NCBI GenBank assembly: GCA_003136255.1
Contig: PLDT01000289.1
Coordinates: forward strand, 1 to 64,000
Direction of reading: 5' to 3'
DNA length: 64,000 nt
From: Palsa-504 sp003136255
GTDB taxonomy: Bacteria > Actinomycetota > Actinomycetes > Streptosporangiales > Streptosporangiaceae
Shown here: positions 45,501 through 54,221 of the stretch, in pieces
Numbering within the stretch: position 1 is the first letter of the stretch
Layout: each line of letters starts with the position of its first letter
Notes under the pieces: generated by a model
Databases searched by the model: none
What the model was told of the DNA's origin: nothing
What the model saw: only the letters and a program-made list of their open reading frames with translations
Program-made: the position numbers and the translations under genes

Positions 45501-46306
45501 GCGCGCCGGGCCCGGTCGTCATGACCTCGGCCGACGGCACGACCTGGCAGTCCGCCGCCGGCCCCGGCTCCATCACCGCTGACCTGGCCGGCGTGTCCGC
45601 CGTCGCGGCCGCCGCGGGCCCGCACGGATACGTCATCGTCGGCAAGCTGGTCGCGCCGGGCGGAAGCTGCGTGGCCGACGTGTGGTGGACGCCGGACCTG
45701 ACCTTCTGGACCCGGGCGCACGACGTGAACGACACCACCGGCTCCAGCCAGGTGCTCGCGGTCGCCGCGGGCGCGCGTGGTTTCGTGTCCGTCGGGTCGC
45801 ACAACGGCCAGCCGGCCGTGTGGACCACCACCGATGGCACCACCTGGACCACGATCGTCCTGCCCGACCCGGCCGGCGCCTCGTCCGCCGTGCTGCAGCA
45901 GATCGCGATCAGCGGAGACCGCGTGGCCGCCCTGGGCCAGGCCACCACCCCGGCCGGCACCGTGCCGATCGCCGAGCTCTCGGTCGACGGGGGCGCCAGC
46001 TGGCGGCAGGTGCCGTTCAGCTCGCCGGGACCGGACACCACGTTCACCGCGCTGACCGCCAGCTCTGGCGGCTTCACCGCCGCGGGCCAGTTCGGCGAGT
46101 CCGGCCAGCAGCAGGTCGCCGCCTGGACCTCGGCCGGCGGGACCTTGTGGACGCCGGCGCCGATCGGCGGCCTGACCGGATCCCAGACGGGCGGCAGCTA
46201 CCAGATCAGCGCGCTGGCCCCGTCCGGCAACGCGGTGACCGGCATCGGCTCGCTCGCCACTCAGGCCAGCCAGGAGGTCTTTACCGTGACTCTTCCCGCC
46301 CGCTGA
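42589..46306 (+). CDS. membrane-anchored BNR/Asp-box beta-propeller protein (assembly gap inside)
   Basis: The first 400 residues are cytoplasmic-looking, acidic and Pro-rich, with a short tandem of NASAPS units near 43100-43150. The gap at 43785-43786 changes frame. The rest holds one membrane helix (TATIAVPVIVLVAVAVLAVALLTG) and an extracellular domain of about 700 residues. That domain repeats S-x-D-G-x-T-W motifs: VNGGASWRL, SKNGLSWTL, SRDGVTWQR, STDGGSTWTR, SADGTTWQS, TTDGTTWTT and SVDGGASWRQ. Asp-box repeats build sialidase-like beta-propellers. No sialidase Arg triad is evident, so it may bind rather than cut glycans. I read the two halves as one gene because they abut without a promoter. 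Confidence 0.75.
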
Positions 46307-46437
46307 CCCCAGCAGCCCCAGGAGTGATCCTGGAGGCCGATTTCATACCGCCGGCAGAGTATCGCTGCAGTGCGGCCGCAGCCCGCGCGGGTGTCCTGTG
46401 CGCAGGACCATCACCCGACCGCGAGGAGGCGGACACG

Positions 46438-46728
46438 TTGAAATCCAGACTAGGCAAGATCATGATCGGTGCAGCTGTCGGAGCGGGTGCGCTCGGCGTG
46501 GGGTTCGGCGGCAGCCTTGCTGTCGCCAACGCCGCGACCACCCACTCCACCCCGTCGTCTACGACATCGTCCACCACGTCGACCACGGGAGCGACAGCGG
46601 CCAGCGCCGCGTCTGCCAAGGCTAGTCCCTCGCCATCCGCCTCGCATAAGGCCACCCACAACTGCCAGAACATGAAGAACGGGCAGGGCCCGCGGGGCAA
46701 GCCGGCGAGCAGCAGCACCGGCAGCTAA
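46438..46728 (+). CDS. small secreted Ser/Thr-rich protein
   Basis: A 96-residue product starting at TTG 46438, fixed by GAGGAGG eight bases upstream. A signal sequence (KIMIGAAVGAGALGVGFGGSLAVANAA) is followed by a Ser/Thr/Ala-rich stretch and a short tail with one Cys, a Lys/Gly-rich patch and SSSTGS. No known family is recognised. It follows the propeller gene by 131 bases and may be in the same transcript. Confidence 0.6.
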   Translation: MKSRLGKIMIGAAVGAGALGVGFGGSLAVANAATTHSTPSSTTSSTTSTTGATAASAASAKASPSPSASHKATHNCQNMKNGQGPRGKPASSSTGS

Positions 46729-46742
46729 ACCCTCCGGTGAGC

Positions 46743-46780
46743 GGCCGGTCTCTCCTCCCGAGGTCCGGGAGAGGCCGGCC
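46743..46780. terminator. bidirectional hairpin terminator
   Basis: Positions 46743-46756 pair with 46767-46780: fourteen base pairs including two G-U pairs, loop of ten. It lies between two converging genes. There is no T-run, as is usual in actinobacteria. Confidence 0.65.
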
Positions 46781-46806
46781 GTGCCGGCCCGGGGCTGAGG
46801 CAGGAG

Positions 46807-47139
46807 TTAAAGCTTCATCTCCGCGACACCCTGCGCCACCGCGCATGGCGCGCACAGCGAGACATCCGCCTCGCCGACTTTCCGGCTCATGACCGCCTGG
46901 CCGTCACACACACCCGCGTCAGAAGGGTGTGCGGTGTCGCAGCGGCAACCGCAATTGCGCCACTGCCCGGTCATCGCCGCACGGCCGGCCTCGACCGCGC
47001 CGCGGACCGCCGGCTCGATCTTGTCCAGGGCCTCGTGGGTGGCATCTGAAACCCGCCTCGACCACTCGCTCAGGGCATCCCTGGCGGCTTGCCAGGACGC
47101 ACGGAACTGCTCGGTCGGCTTGCTCGCGTTACCATCCAC
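46807..47139 (-). CDS. hypothetical protein with C-terminal Cys cluster
   Basis: A 110-residue product. The first 55 residues form an amphipathic helical region (QFRASWQAARDALSEWSRRVSDATHEALDKIEPAVRGAVEAG). The rest contains CGCRC, a single Cys in AGVCDG, and CAPC, a likely zinc or metal site. I do not recognise the family. It starts 12 bases after the small frame at 47152 ends, on the same strand. Confidence 0.6.
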   Translation of the reverse strand: MDGNASKPTEQFRASWQAARDALSEWSRRVSDATHEALDKIEPAVRGAVEAGRAAMTGQWRNCGCRCDTAHPSDAGVCDGQAVMSRKVGEADVSLCAPCAVAQGVAEMKL

Positions 47140-47151
47140 GACTCTAGTTTC

Positions 47152-47298
47152 TCACCCGGCGCGGGATGTGACCAGAGCCGGGGGCGGCAGGCCGCGCAGC
47201 GAGGCGTCCAGGATCTCGGCCACGTGGGCCACCTCGTCACCGTAGTCCGACGCCGCGTGCACGTAACCGGGCGGGGCAGCGACCCGCGCCGGGCTCAT
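47152..47298 (-). CDS. small 48-residue frame containing a glcF-tail duplicate
   Basis: The frame reads MSPARVAAPPGYVHAASDYG, then DEVAHVAEILDASLRGLPPP, then ALVTSRAG. The middle part is nearly identical, at the DNA level too, to the end of the glycolate oxidase iron-sulfur subunit at 49993. Its ATG overlaps the stop of the ligase fragment (ATGA). Whether it is a real peptide or rearrangement debris is unclear; the clean overlap argues weakly for a gene. Confidence 0.35.
   Translation of the reverse strand: MSPARVAAPPGYVHAASDYGDEVAHVAEILDASLRGLPPPALVTSRAG
47178..47236 (+). repeat. 59-bp direct repeat, copy 1
   Basis: Matches 50010-50068 at 58 of 59 bases in the same orientation. Together they bracket the AAA regulator and ligase fragment. 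The second copy is the natural 3' end of the glcF-like gene. Confidence 0.85.
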
Positions 47299-47585
47299 CG
47301 CCCGGCGCTCAGCGGCGCGGGGACCGGGTCGAGCGGGATGAACCGCTTGAGCTTGGCTGGCCCGCCAGGCCGTTCGAACCGTTCGACGATCTCGACCGTC
47401 ACCTGGGGCCGCTCCAACCCGGCGCCGGCCAGGCTGGCCGCGACCCCGCCCCGGAGGCCGTCGAGGCTGACCGGGGCCGAGCAGCGGACGGCGATGGCGG
47501 CGCCGGCCAAAGTCTGCCGGACCTGGTACTCGACGATGCCCGCCTCGCGGCCGAGCGCCGTGCGGAACAGGCGAGACCCCGGTGC
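47295..47585 (-). pseudogene. C-terminal fragment of a PaaK-like AMP-dependent ligase
   Basis: One frame gives FRTALGREAGIVEYQVRQTLAGAAIAVRCSAPVSLDGLRGGVAASLAGAGLERPQVTVEIVERFERPGGPAKLKRFIPLDP. This is the last domain of phenylacetate-CoA-ligase-like proteins, ending with the GxAKLKRFIPL catalytic-Lys strand. The main adenylation domain is missing; upstream the sequence turns into the AAA regulator in another frame. So a ligase tail has been joined to a regulator's truncated end. Confidence 0.65.
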
Positions 47586-49969
47586 GGCGCGAGCCCCGCG
47601 GCGCGGGCCACGTCCGCGAGCTGCCGGGCGGCTGACGAAGCGGCGCGCCCGTCGTGGGCGTCGGCGGCCGACTCGGTCAGGTCGATCAGCACGAAGACGC
47701 TCACGGCCGCGGCGTCCATGCCGATCAGCGCGGCCGCCACCTCGGCCAGCGTGTCCGCACACTCTGCCGCGTGTCCCGCATGCCAGGCCAGGACCGCCTC
47801 CCCGTAGCGCGTGTAGAGAAAGAAGTACGCCCAGTCGCGACTGTCCAGCCCCTGCCGGGCCCGCCCGAGCAGGCGCTCCGCCTCGCGCAGGTCGCCCGTC
47901 TCGGCCGCCGCCAGGCCCCCGCAGGCCAGGCCGAGCGCCCGCCGCTTGGGCCCGCCGATTACCCAGGCCGCGAGCTCACGCGCGGTGGCCGCCGCCGAGG
48001 TGAAGTCGCCCGCCACCCAGTGCACGAACGTCTCCAGCTCGATCAAGATCGTGTCCCTGAAGGCGGGATTCGCCGATCTGGCCTGCTCGAACAGCGCAGC
48101 GGCCTCCGTGCTGCGGCCCTGCAGCGCAACCGCGGCGGCCAGCAGGCTCAGCGCCATGGTCAGCCGGTAGGCCTTCGCGTCCTGCTCGGCGATCGCCACC
48201 GCGTGCCGGATGGCCGACTCGGCGTCAGCGAAACGGACGCGCAGGATGTTGCTATAGCCGAAGGTGACCAGACCCTGCATCGCGACGAACCGGTCCCCGC
48301 TGGCCTCGGCCGCGGCCACTACCTGCGCCGACTCCTCGGCCATGCCCGCGATGTCGCCGCGCAGGTAACGGATCCAGCCGATCTCTCGGCGGGCCAGCAG
48401 GGCTTGGCGTCGCGCTCCCGCCGCCTCGTACAACCTGACCGCTTCGCGGCAGGTCTCCTCCGCCTCCGGCAGCTCTCCGGTGCCCCAGGCCAGGAAATTG
48501 GCCAGGCGGAACTTGACCGTCGCCCGCCGGGCGTCGTCGGCCGAGTCCGCCAGCAGCCCGTCGATGGCCCGCAGGGCCCGGATGGCCGTCTCCGTCCGGG
48601 TTTCCGCCCGATGGTCGACCACCCATTCGGCCCGCCAGTACATCGCCTCGAGCACGTCCAGCCAGCGCGGATCGGCGGGCGGGAGGAGGTCGACCAGTTC
48701 GGATAGCAGGTCGAGCGATTCCCGGAACGCCTCGCGCTGCTCAGCCTGGCGCATCGCATCGAGCAGGACCCGGACCGCTTCGGTGTCGCCGGGCTGCGCA
48801 GACCGCGCGAAATGCAGCGCCGCCTCGGCTAGCCGGCCGGAATCCAGCAGCGACCGGGCCGCCTGGCGATGCAGGACCCGTTTGCGCGCCGCGCTGACCT
48901 GCCGGTAGATCACGTCGCGCAGCAGCGGATGCTGGATCTCGTAGATCAGCTCGGCGGCCCGCTGCCGCTCGGCCACGGCGCGCCCGGCGATCAGGGTGGC
49001 CAGGATCGGATCGAGCCGCTCGGCGGTCAGTCCGGTCAGCACGGCGAGCTCGGGCAGCGGCAGCGGGCGGTCGACCACGGCCAGCAGGCCGAGTACCGCC
49101 CGCATAGCGGTGTCGGCTCCGCGGGTCCGCGCGGCCATCCGTTCGGCCAGGCTCTCGGGCAGCCGGTGCAGGCTCGGTGCGGACAGGTCCGCGTGCTCCT
49201 CGAGCAGCGCGCGCACCAGGCTGATGACGTACAGCGGATTTCCGCGCGCCCGCTGATCCACCCAGTCGACGAGCGCGGCGGGCGGCGGCTGGCCGACGAT
49301 CGTCTCGGCCAGCTCCCTGGTCGCATTCCGGTCCAGGGGGGTCACCTCGAGCCGCCGCAGGAACCCATCCTCGTCCAGTTCGAACAGGGCCTGCGCCGCG
49401 ACTTCCTGGCCGGCCAGGTCGGCGGGCCGGCTGGTGGCCACGACGAGCAGCCGGGTGTCGTCGAGGTGCCGGGCGAAATAGCGCAGCGCCTCCCATGAGG
49501 AGGCGTCGGCGAAGTGCACGTCGTCCAGGACGGCGATCACCGGTGCCTGGGCGGCCAGGTTCCGCAGCAGGGCGGCCAGTCCCTTCAGCAGCCGCGGCAG
49601 CGGCGGCTCCCGGTCGGGAAGGGATCCCCGGATGACGGCCACGCGGTGGAACAGGCTGGCCAGGTCGTCTAGCAGCCCGCTGCACGCGGCCGTCACCTGC
49701 GCGTCTGATCGTCCCCGCAGCAGCGGGTCTATGGCCTCGGCCCACACCCCGAAGGCCGCGGTCACGCCCAGCGGGTGGGCACGGGCGAACATGCCAGCCG
49801 CCTCCGGGTGACGGCTGAGCAGTTCCCGGCTTAGTCGGCTCTTGCCCACTCCGGCCTCGCCCGACAGCAGGACGACGCGGAACTCGCCGACCGCGGCCCT
49901 GGCGAACTCGTCCTCCAGCACTGCCAGCTCCTCGCGGCGGCCCACGAACGGCATCTTGGCAGCTGGCAT
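47399..49969 (-). CDS. AAA-ATPase transcriptional regulator (LuxR/MalT type), C-terminus replaced
   Basis: The 856-residue frame starts MPAAKMPFVGRREELAVLEDEF, with Walker A LLSGEAGVGKSRLSREL and Walker B VIAVLDDVHFADASS, then a long helical TPR-like region. This is the STAND architecture of LuxR-type large regulators. Such proteins end with a LuxR HTH of about 60 residues. Here family-like sequence stops near RQLADVARAAGLAPHRG (about 47585), and the rest of the frame (Arg/Ser-rich) is the ligase fragment read out of frame. Without the HTH it should not bind DNA. ATG 49969 lies 24 bases before the glcF stop region. Confidence 0.75.
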   Translation of the reverse strand: MPAAKMPFVGRREELAVLEDEFARAAVGEFRVVLLSGEAGVGKSRLSRELLSRHPEAAGMFARAHPLGVTAAFGVWAEAIDPLLRGRSDAQVTAACSGLLDDLASLFHRVAVIRGSLPDREPPLPRLLKGLAALLRNLAAQAPVIAVLDDVHFADASSWEALRYFARHLDDTRLLVVATSRPADLAGQEVAAQALFELDEDGFLRRLEVTPLDRNATRELAETIVGQPPPAALVDWVDQRARGNPLYVISLVRALLEEHADLSAPSLHRLPESLAERMAARTRGADTAMRAVLGLLAVVDRPLPLPELAVLTGLTAERLDPILATLIAGRAVAERQRAAELIYEIQHPLLRDVIYRQVSAARKRVLHRQAARSLLDSGRLAEAALHFARSAQPGDTEAVRVLLDAMRQAEQREAFRESLDLLSELVDLLPPADPRWLDVLEAMYWRAEWVVDHRAETRTETAIRALRAIDGLLADSADDARRATVKFRLANFLAWGTGELPEAEETCREAVRLYEAAGARRQALLARREIGWIRYLRGDIAGMAEESAQVVAAAEASGDRFVAMQGLVTFGYSNILRVRFADAESAIRHAVAIAEQDAKAYRLTMALSLLAAAVALQGRSTEAAALFEQARSANPAFRDTILIELETFVHWVAGDFTSAAATARELAAWVIGGPKRRALGLACGGLAAAETGDLREAERLLGRARQGLDSRDWAYFFLYTRYGEAVLAWHAGHAAECADTLAEVAAALIGMDAAAVSVFVLIDLTESAADAHDGRAASSAARQLADVARAAGLAPHRGLACSARRSAARRASSSTRSGRLWPAPPSPSAARPRSASTASGAGSRPAWPAPGWSGPR

Positions 49970-49992
49970 CGGCCCGATACCCTCCGGACCGG

Positions 49993-51399
49993 TCAGCGCG
50001 GCGCGGCGACCGGGGGCGGCAGGCCGCGCAACGAGGCGTCCAGGATCTCGGCCACGTGGGCCACCTCGACGTGCTCGCCGCGGTCGGCGAGCGCGGCCGC
50101 GATCTGCAGCGTGCAGCCCGGGTTGGCCGAGATGAGCAGCGGCGCGCCCGCGTCCAGCACCGCCTGGGCCTTGCGCGCGCCCAGTTCGGCGGCCGCCTCG
50201 GGCTGCAGCAGGTTGTACACGCCGGCCGAGCCGCAGCAGTTCCCGGCGTCAGCCAGTTCGACCAGGCGGAGTTCGGGGATCGCGCGCAGCAGTTCCCGCG
50301 GCTGCCGGGTGATCCGCTGGGCGTGCGCCAGGTGGCAGGCATCGTGGTAGGCGGCCGTGACCGGCAGCGGATGGCGCGGCGCGGTCGGTCCGAGCTCGGT
50401 CAAGAACTCGGTGAAGTCCCGGACCCGGGCGCTCAACGCCGCCGCCCGCCCGGCCCAGCCCAGATCCTGCCCGTCCCCGCCGAGCAACCGCTTGTACTCC
50501 TTCATGGCCGAACCGCAGCCGGCCGAGTTGACCACGATCGCGTCCACCCCGGCCTGCTCGAACGTCTCGATGGTCTGCCGGGCGAAGGCCACCGCCTCGG
50601 CCTCCCGGCCGGCGTGCAGCGACAGCGCCCCGCAGCAGCCCTGGCCGCGCGGGATGATCACGTCGCATCCCTCGGTCGCGAGCACTCGCGCGGTCGCCGC
50701 GTTCACCTGCGGGAAGAACACCGACTGGACGCACCCGGTGAGCATACCGACGACCGCGCGCCGCGGCCCCCGGGCCGCCACGCGTTCCGGCAGCCGGCCC
50801 GCGCCGGAGGCGCCAGCGCGCCCCGCGGCCGACGGCGGCGGAGCCAGCCGCAGCGCCGCGCCGAGCACGGGGGACAGGCGTCCGGGCAGGCTGCTGCGAG
50901 CCAGCCGCCGGTCAAGCCCGGTACGCTGCGCCGCCTTCAACGGCCCGGTCACGGCCCGCAGCCGCCGCGGATAGGGGAACAGCGAGAAGATGGCCGCCCG
51001 TGCCGCACGCTCCCGCAGCCGCGCCGCCCGTCCGGCGAGCACGGCGGGAACACCGGGAACGCCGGGAATAGAGGGAACGCCGGGAACGTCGGGGAGCGCG
51101 GGCGCCGGCTCGGACCGGGCCTCTTCGGTCCAGACCCGGGCCGCCTCGATGAGCTGGTCGTACTGCACGCCGGACGGGCAGGCGGTCATGCACGCCATGC
51201 AGCCCAGGCAGCGGTCGAAGTGCTCGGCCGCCGCCGGGGTCATCTCGGCGCCCTCCAGGATCTGGTTGACCAGGTAGATCCGGCCGCGTGGTGAGTCCAT
51301 CTCCTCGGCCCACAGCTGGTACGTCGGGCAGGCCGGCAGGCAGAACCCGCAGTGCACGCAGTCCTTGACCACGCCGCGCAGGCGTTCGGTCTCCTCCAT
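49993..51399 (-). CDS. glcF: glycolate oxidase iron-sulfur subunit
   Basis: A 468-residue protein with two 4Fe-4S motifs, CVHCGFCLPACP and CLGCMACMTACPSG, followed by two CCG-type domains: GQGCCGALSLHAG, VVNSAGCGSAMKEY, YHDACHLAHAQ and AGNCCGSAGVYNLLQ. It passes electrons from the flavin subunits to the quinone pool. An insertion of VPG repeats (PGVPSIPGVPGVPAV) after the ferredoxin part is unusual. Start ATG overlaps the glcE stop (TGATG). The last 59 bases are duplicated at 47178. Confidence 0.88.
   Translation of the reverse strand: MEETERLRGVVKDCVHCGFCLPACPTYQLWAEEMDSPRGRIYLVNQILEGAEMTPAAAEHFDRCLGCMACMTACPSGVQYDQLIEAARVWTEEARSEPAPALPDVPGVPSIPGVPGVPAVLAGRAARLRERAARAAIFSLFPYPRRLRAVTGPLKAAQRTGLDRRLARSSLPGRLSPVLGAALRLAPPPSAAGRAGASGAGRLPERVAARGPRRAVVGMLTGCVQSVFFPQVNAATARVLATEGCDVIIPRGQGCCGALSLHAGREAEAVAFARQTIETFEQAGVDAIVVNSAGCGSAMKEYKRLLGGDGQDLGWAGRAAALSARVRDFTEFLTELGPTAPRHPLPVTAAYHDACHLAHAQRITRQPRELLRAIPELRLVELADAGNCCGSAGVYNLLQPEAAAELGARKAQAVLDAGAPLLISANPGCTLQIAAALADRGEHVEVAHVAEILDASLRGLPPPVAAPR
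50010..50068 (+). repeat. 59-bp direct repeat, copy 2
   Basis: This is the 3' end of glcF (codons for VAHVAEILDASLRGLPPP); its near-identical partner is at 47178-47236. Confidence 0.85.
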
Positions 51400-52688
51400 C
51401 AGCTGCCCCCTAGGCGGCCCGGGAACATGCGGTGGCCCGGATCGAACTGGTTCTTGACCGCGCGCATCAGGGCTTCCCCCGGCAGCGGCCCGTAGGCCCC
51501 GGCGGCCGTTATCACCGCCGGCGGCGCGGCCAGCACCGCCACGCTGCCCCGGGGTTCACTAGAAAGGCCCAGACGGTCGCGCAGCGTCCGTACGAACCGG
51601 ATGGTGTCCTCCTCGGAGACGCCCGGGTCCAGGCAGGCGTACAGCATGCCCGCGCCGGCCGGCCCGCTGACCATGGGCCGCAGGCCCGCGCTCGCGCCCG
51701 CCGCGGCCAGCGCCTCGAGCACGTCGGCGAGCCGGCTGAGCCAGAAAGACACCCGGACCACGGCGGCGGGCGAGCCTGCCGCCGGCACCAGGTCCCACGA
51801 CCGGAACGGCCCCTCGGACCGGGCCACGGTCGGCGTACCGCCCGCCGACGCGATCAGCTCGGACATCCGGCTGACCCGTTCGGTCACGCCAGACTCGGTG
51901 CCTTCCAGTAGCACGCCCATCCGCAAGAACGCGGCCGACCAGGCCAGCTCCACCGCCGAGGGCACCAGCGCGGAACCGGCCGCCGCGGCCACCGCCGCCG
52001 CCACCCGGGCTCGCCCGGACAGCCCGTAGTCCGCGGTAACCCAGGCCGCCACGGCCGGCCGCGGGTGCAGCCGGAACGTCGCCTCGGTGATCAGGCCCAG
52101 CGTGCCCTGCGAGCCGGAGAACAGCTTGCCCAGGTCGTAGCCGGCCACGTTCTTGACCACCTTGCCGCCCGCGTGTGCGACCACGCCGTCGGCCCGGACG
52201 ATCGTGATCCCGATCAGCAGGTCCCGCGGCGCCCCGTAGCGGAACCGCCGCGGCCCGGCCGTCCCGGTCGCCACCACGCCACCCACCGTGGCATCCGCCG
52301 GTACGTCCAGGACTAGCTCCTGGCCGGCCGAGGCCAGCACCGAGGCCAGGTGCCCGATGGTGGCGCCGGCCTGCACCCGCGCCACCAGATCACCGGCCGC
52401 GTGCTCAAGGACCTGGTCCATGGCCTGCAGGTCGATGACCAGGTCACACGCGGACGGCGGAGGACCCCAGCCCAGCCCCGTCCCGGCCCCCCTCGGTACG
52501 ACCGCCAGGTCAAAAGCGGCCGCCGCGCGTAGCAGCGCCGACGCCTCCTCGGTGCTCGCCGGGAACGCGACGAACGACGGCACCACGCCCCCGATCGCGT
52601 CGGCGGCGGAGTCGGCCGACCGCACCACCGGGCACGCCGCGACGAGCGCGTCCCGGATCGCGGGCACCATGGTCCGTTCGGTATCCAT
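51399..52688 (-). CDS. glcE: glycolate oxidase FAD-binding subunit
   Basis: A 429-residue FAD_binding_4 protein: VSFVAFPASTEEASALL, VVPRGAGTGLGWGPPP, DVPADATVGGVVATGTAGPRRFRYGAPRDLLIGITIVRADGVV, and GGKVVKNVAGYDLGKLFSGSQGTLGLITEATFRLHP. GlcE partners GlcD in the oxidase. ATG 52688 overlaps the glcD stop by one base and its stop overlaps glcF, so the three subunits are translated in a coupled chain. Confidence 0.88.
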   Translation of the reverse strand: MDTERTMVPAIRDALVAACPVVRSADSAADAIGGVVPSFVAFPASTEEASALLRAAAAFDLAVVPRGAGTGLGWGPPPSACDLVIDLQAMDQVLEHAAGDLVARVQAGATIGHLASVLASAGQELVLDVPADATVGGVVATGTAGPRRFRYGAPRDLLIGITIVRADGVVAHAGGKVVKNVAGYDLGKLFSGSQGTLGLITEATFRLHPRPAVAAWVTADYGLSGRARVAAAVAAAAGSALVPSAVELAWSAAFLRMGVLLEGTESGVTERVSRMSELIASAGGTPTVARSEGPFRSWDLVPAAGSPAAVVRVSFWLSRLADVLEALAAAGASAGLRPMVSGPAGAGMLYACLDPGVSEEDTIRFVRTLRDRLGLSSEPRGSVAVLAAPPAVITAAGAYGPLPGEALMRAVKNQFDPGHRMFPGRLGGS

Positions 52689-54151
52689 CAGAAGATCTCT
52701 GCCTGCCCGGCCGCCACGGCGGGATGCGGCGCCCGGCGGCGGCCCGGCACCTCGCCGCACAGCCGCGGCGTGGGGAAGATCTTGCCCGGGTTGCACAGGC
52801 TGGCCGGGTCGAACGCGCACCGGACCAGCTGCATGGTGTCCAGGTCGGCCGAGGTGAACATTTTGGGCATGTACCGGGACTTGTCCACGCCCACGCCGTG
52901 CTCGCCGGTGATCGAGCCGCCCGCCTCCAGGCACGCGTCCAGGATCTGGCCGGACACCTTCTCGGCCGCGGTCTCCTGCCCCGGCACCGCGTCGTCGTAC
53001 AGGACCAGCGGGTGCAGGTTCCCGTCCCCCGCGTGGAACACGTTGGCCACGCGGATCCCGGCGGCCTCCGACAGCGACGCGATCTGAGCCAGCACGGCGC
53101 CCAGCGACGTCCGCGGCACCACGCCGTCCTGCACGATGAACGACGGGCTGATCCGGCCCACCGCGGCGAAGGCGGACTTGCGGCCGGCCCAGATGACCGC
53201 GCGCTCGGCAGGGTCATCGGCCGCCCTGATCTCGGTCGCGCCGGCCGCCTCGCAGATCGCGCGCACCACGGACAGCTCCGCCTCGACCTCGGAGGCCGGG
53301 CCGTCCAGCTCGACGATGAGCACGGCTCCGGCCCCGGCCGGATAGTTGCAGTGCACGGCGGCCTCGGCGGCCTCGATGGACAGCGCGTCCATCATCTCGA
53401 TGGCCGCGGGCACGATGCCGGCCGCGATGATGTCGGACACCGCGCGGCCGCCCTCGCTGGTCGTGGCGTACGCGGCCAGCAGGGTGTGCACCACCTCGGG
53501 CAGCGGCATCAGCTTGACCACGATCTTGGTCACGATGCCGAGCGTGCCCTCCGAGCCGGTGAACGCGCCGAGCAGGTCGTACCCGGTGGTCACGCCGGTC
53601 CCGTCGCCGAGCCAGGTCAGCTCGCCGGACGGCGTGACGATCTGCAGGCCGGTCACGTGGTGCACGGTGAACCCGTGCTTGAGGCAGTGCGCCCCGCCGG
53701 AGTTCTCCGCCACGTTGCCGCCCACCGAGCAGACCACCTGGCTCGACGGGTCGGGCGCGTAGAACAGCCCGAACGGCGCCGCCGCTTTGCTCACCGACAG
53801 GTTCGTCACGCCCGGCTCGACGACCGCTCGCCGGCTCACCGGGTCGATCTCGACAATGGCGCGCATCCGGGACATCACGATCAGCACGCCGTCCTGGCGC
53901 GGCAGCGCGCCGCCGGACAGCCCGGTGCCGCTGCCCCGGGCCACGAACGGCACCCCGGCCGCCGCGCACTCGGTGACGATCGCGGCCACCTCACCGGCGG
54001 TCGCGGGCAGCACGACGAGGGCGGGTACCGACCGGTGCGAGGTGAGCCCGTCGCACTCATACGTGCGCAGCTCCAGCGGGTCGGTGATGACGTTACCGGC
54101 GCCGCAGATATCCCGCAGCCGCGGCACCAACGCTTCGGTGCTGGTCGTCAT
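52688..54151 (-). CDS. glcD: glycolate oxidase catalytic subunit
   Basis: A 487-residue FAD-linked oxidase: TAGEVAAIVTECAAAGVPFVARGSGTGLSGGA, PDPSSQVVCSVGGNVAENSGGAHCLKHG, LLGAFTGSEGTLGIVTKIVVKL, and the C-terminal substrate/metal part NVFHAGDGNLHPLVLYDD and GGSITGEHGVGVDKSRYMP. It oxidises glycolate (or D-lactate in relatives) to the 2-oxo acid. First gene of the operon. ATG 54151 is preferred over ATG 54166. Confidence 0.92.
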   Translation of the reverse strand: MTTSTEALVPRLRDICGAGNVITDPLELRTYECDGLTSHRSVPALVVLPATAGEVAAIVTECAAAGVPFVARGSGTGLSGGALPRQDGVLIVMSRMRAIVEIDPVSRRAVVEPGVTNLSVSKAAAPFGLFYAPDPSSQVVCSVGGNVAENSGGAHCLKHGFTVHHVTGLQIVTPSGELTWLGDGTGVTTGYDLLGAFTGSEGTLGIVTKIVVKLMPLPEVVHTLLAAYATTSEGGRAVSDIIAAGIVPAAIEMMDALSIEAAEAAVHCNYPAGAGAVLIVELDGPASEVEAELSVVRAICEAAGATEIRAADDPAERAVIWAGRKSAFAAVGRISPSFIVQDGVVPRTSLGAVLAQIASLSEAAGIRVANVFHAGDGNLHPLVLYDDAVPGQETAAEKVSGQILDACLEAGGSITGEHGVGVDKSRYMPKMFTSADLDTMQLVRCAFDPASLCNPGKIFPTPRLCGEVPGRRRAPHPAVAAGQAEIF

Positions 54152-54221
54152 CGGTAACCACCTCACCCCGGAAGACCTGTGCTGATTGTCTCCTTTTCCC
54201 GAGCCCGTGACCAGAAACCCG

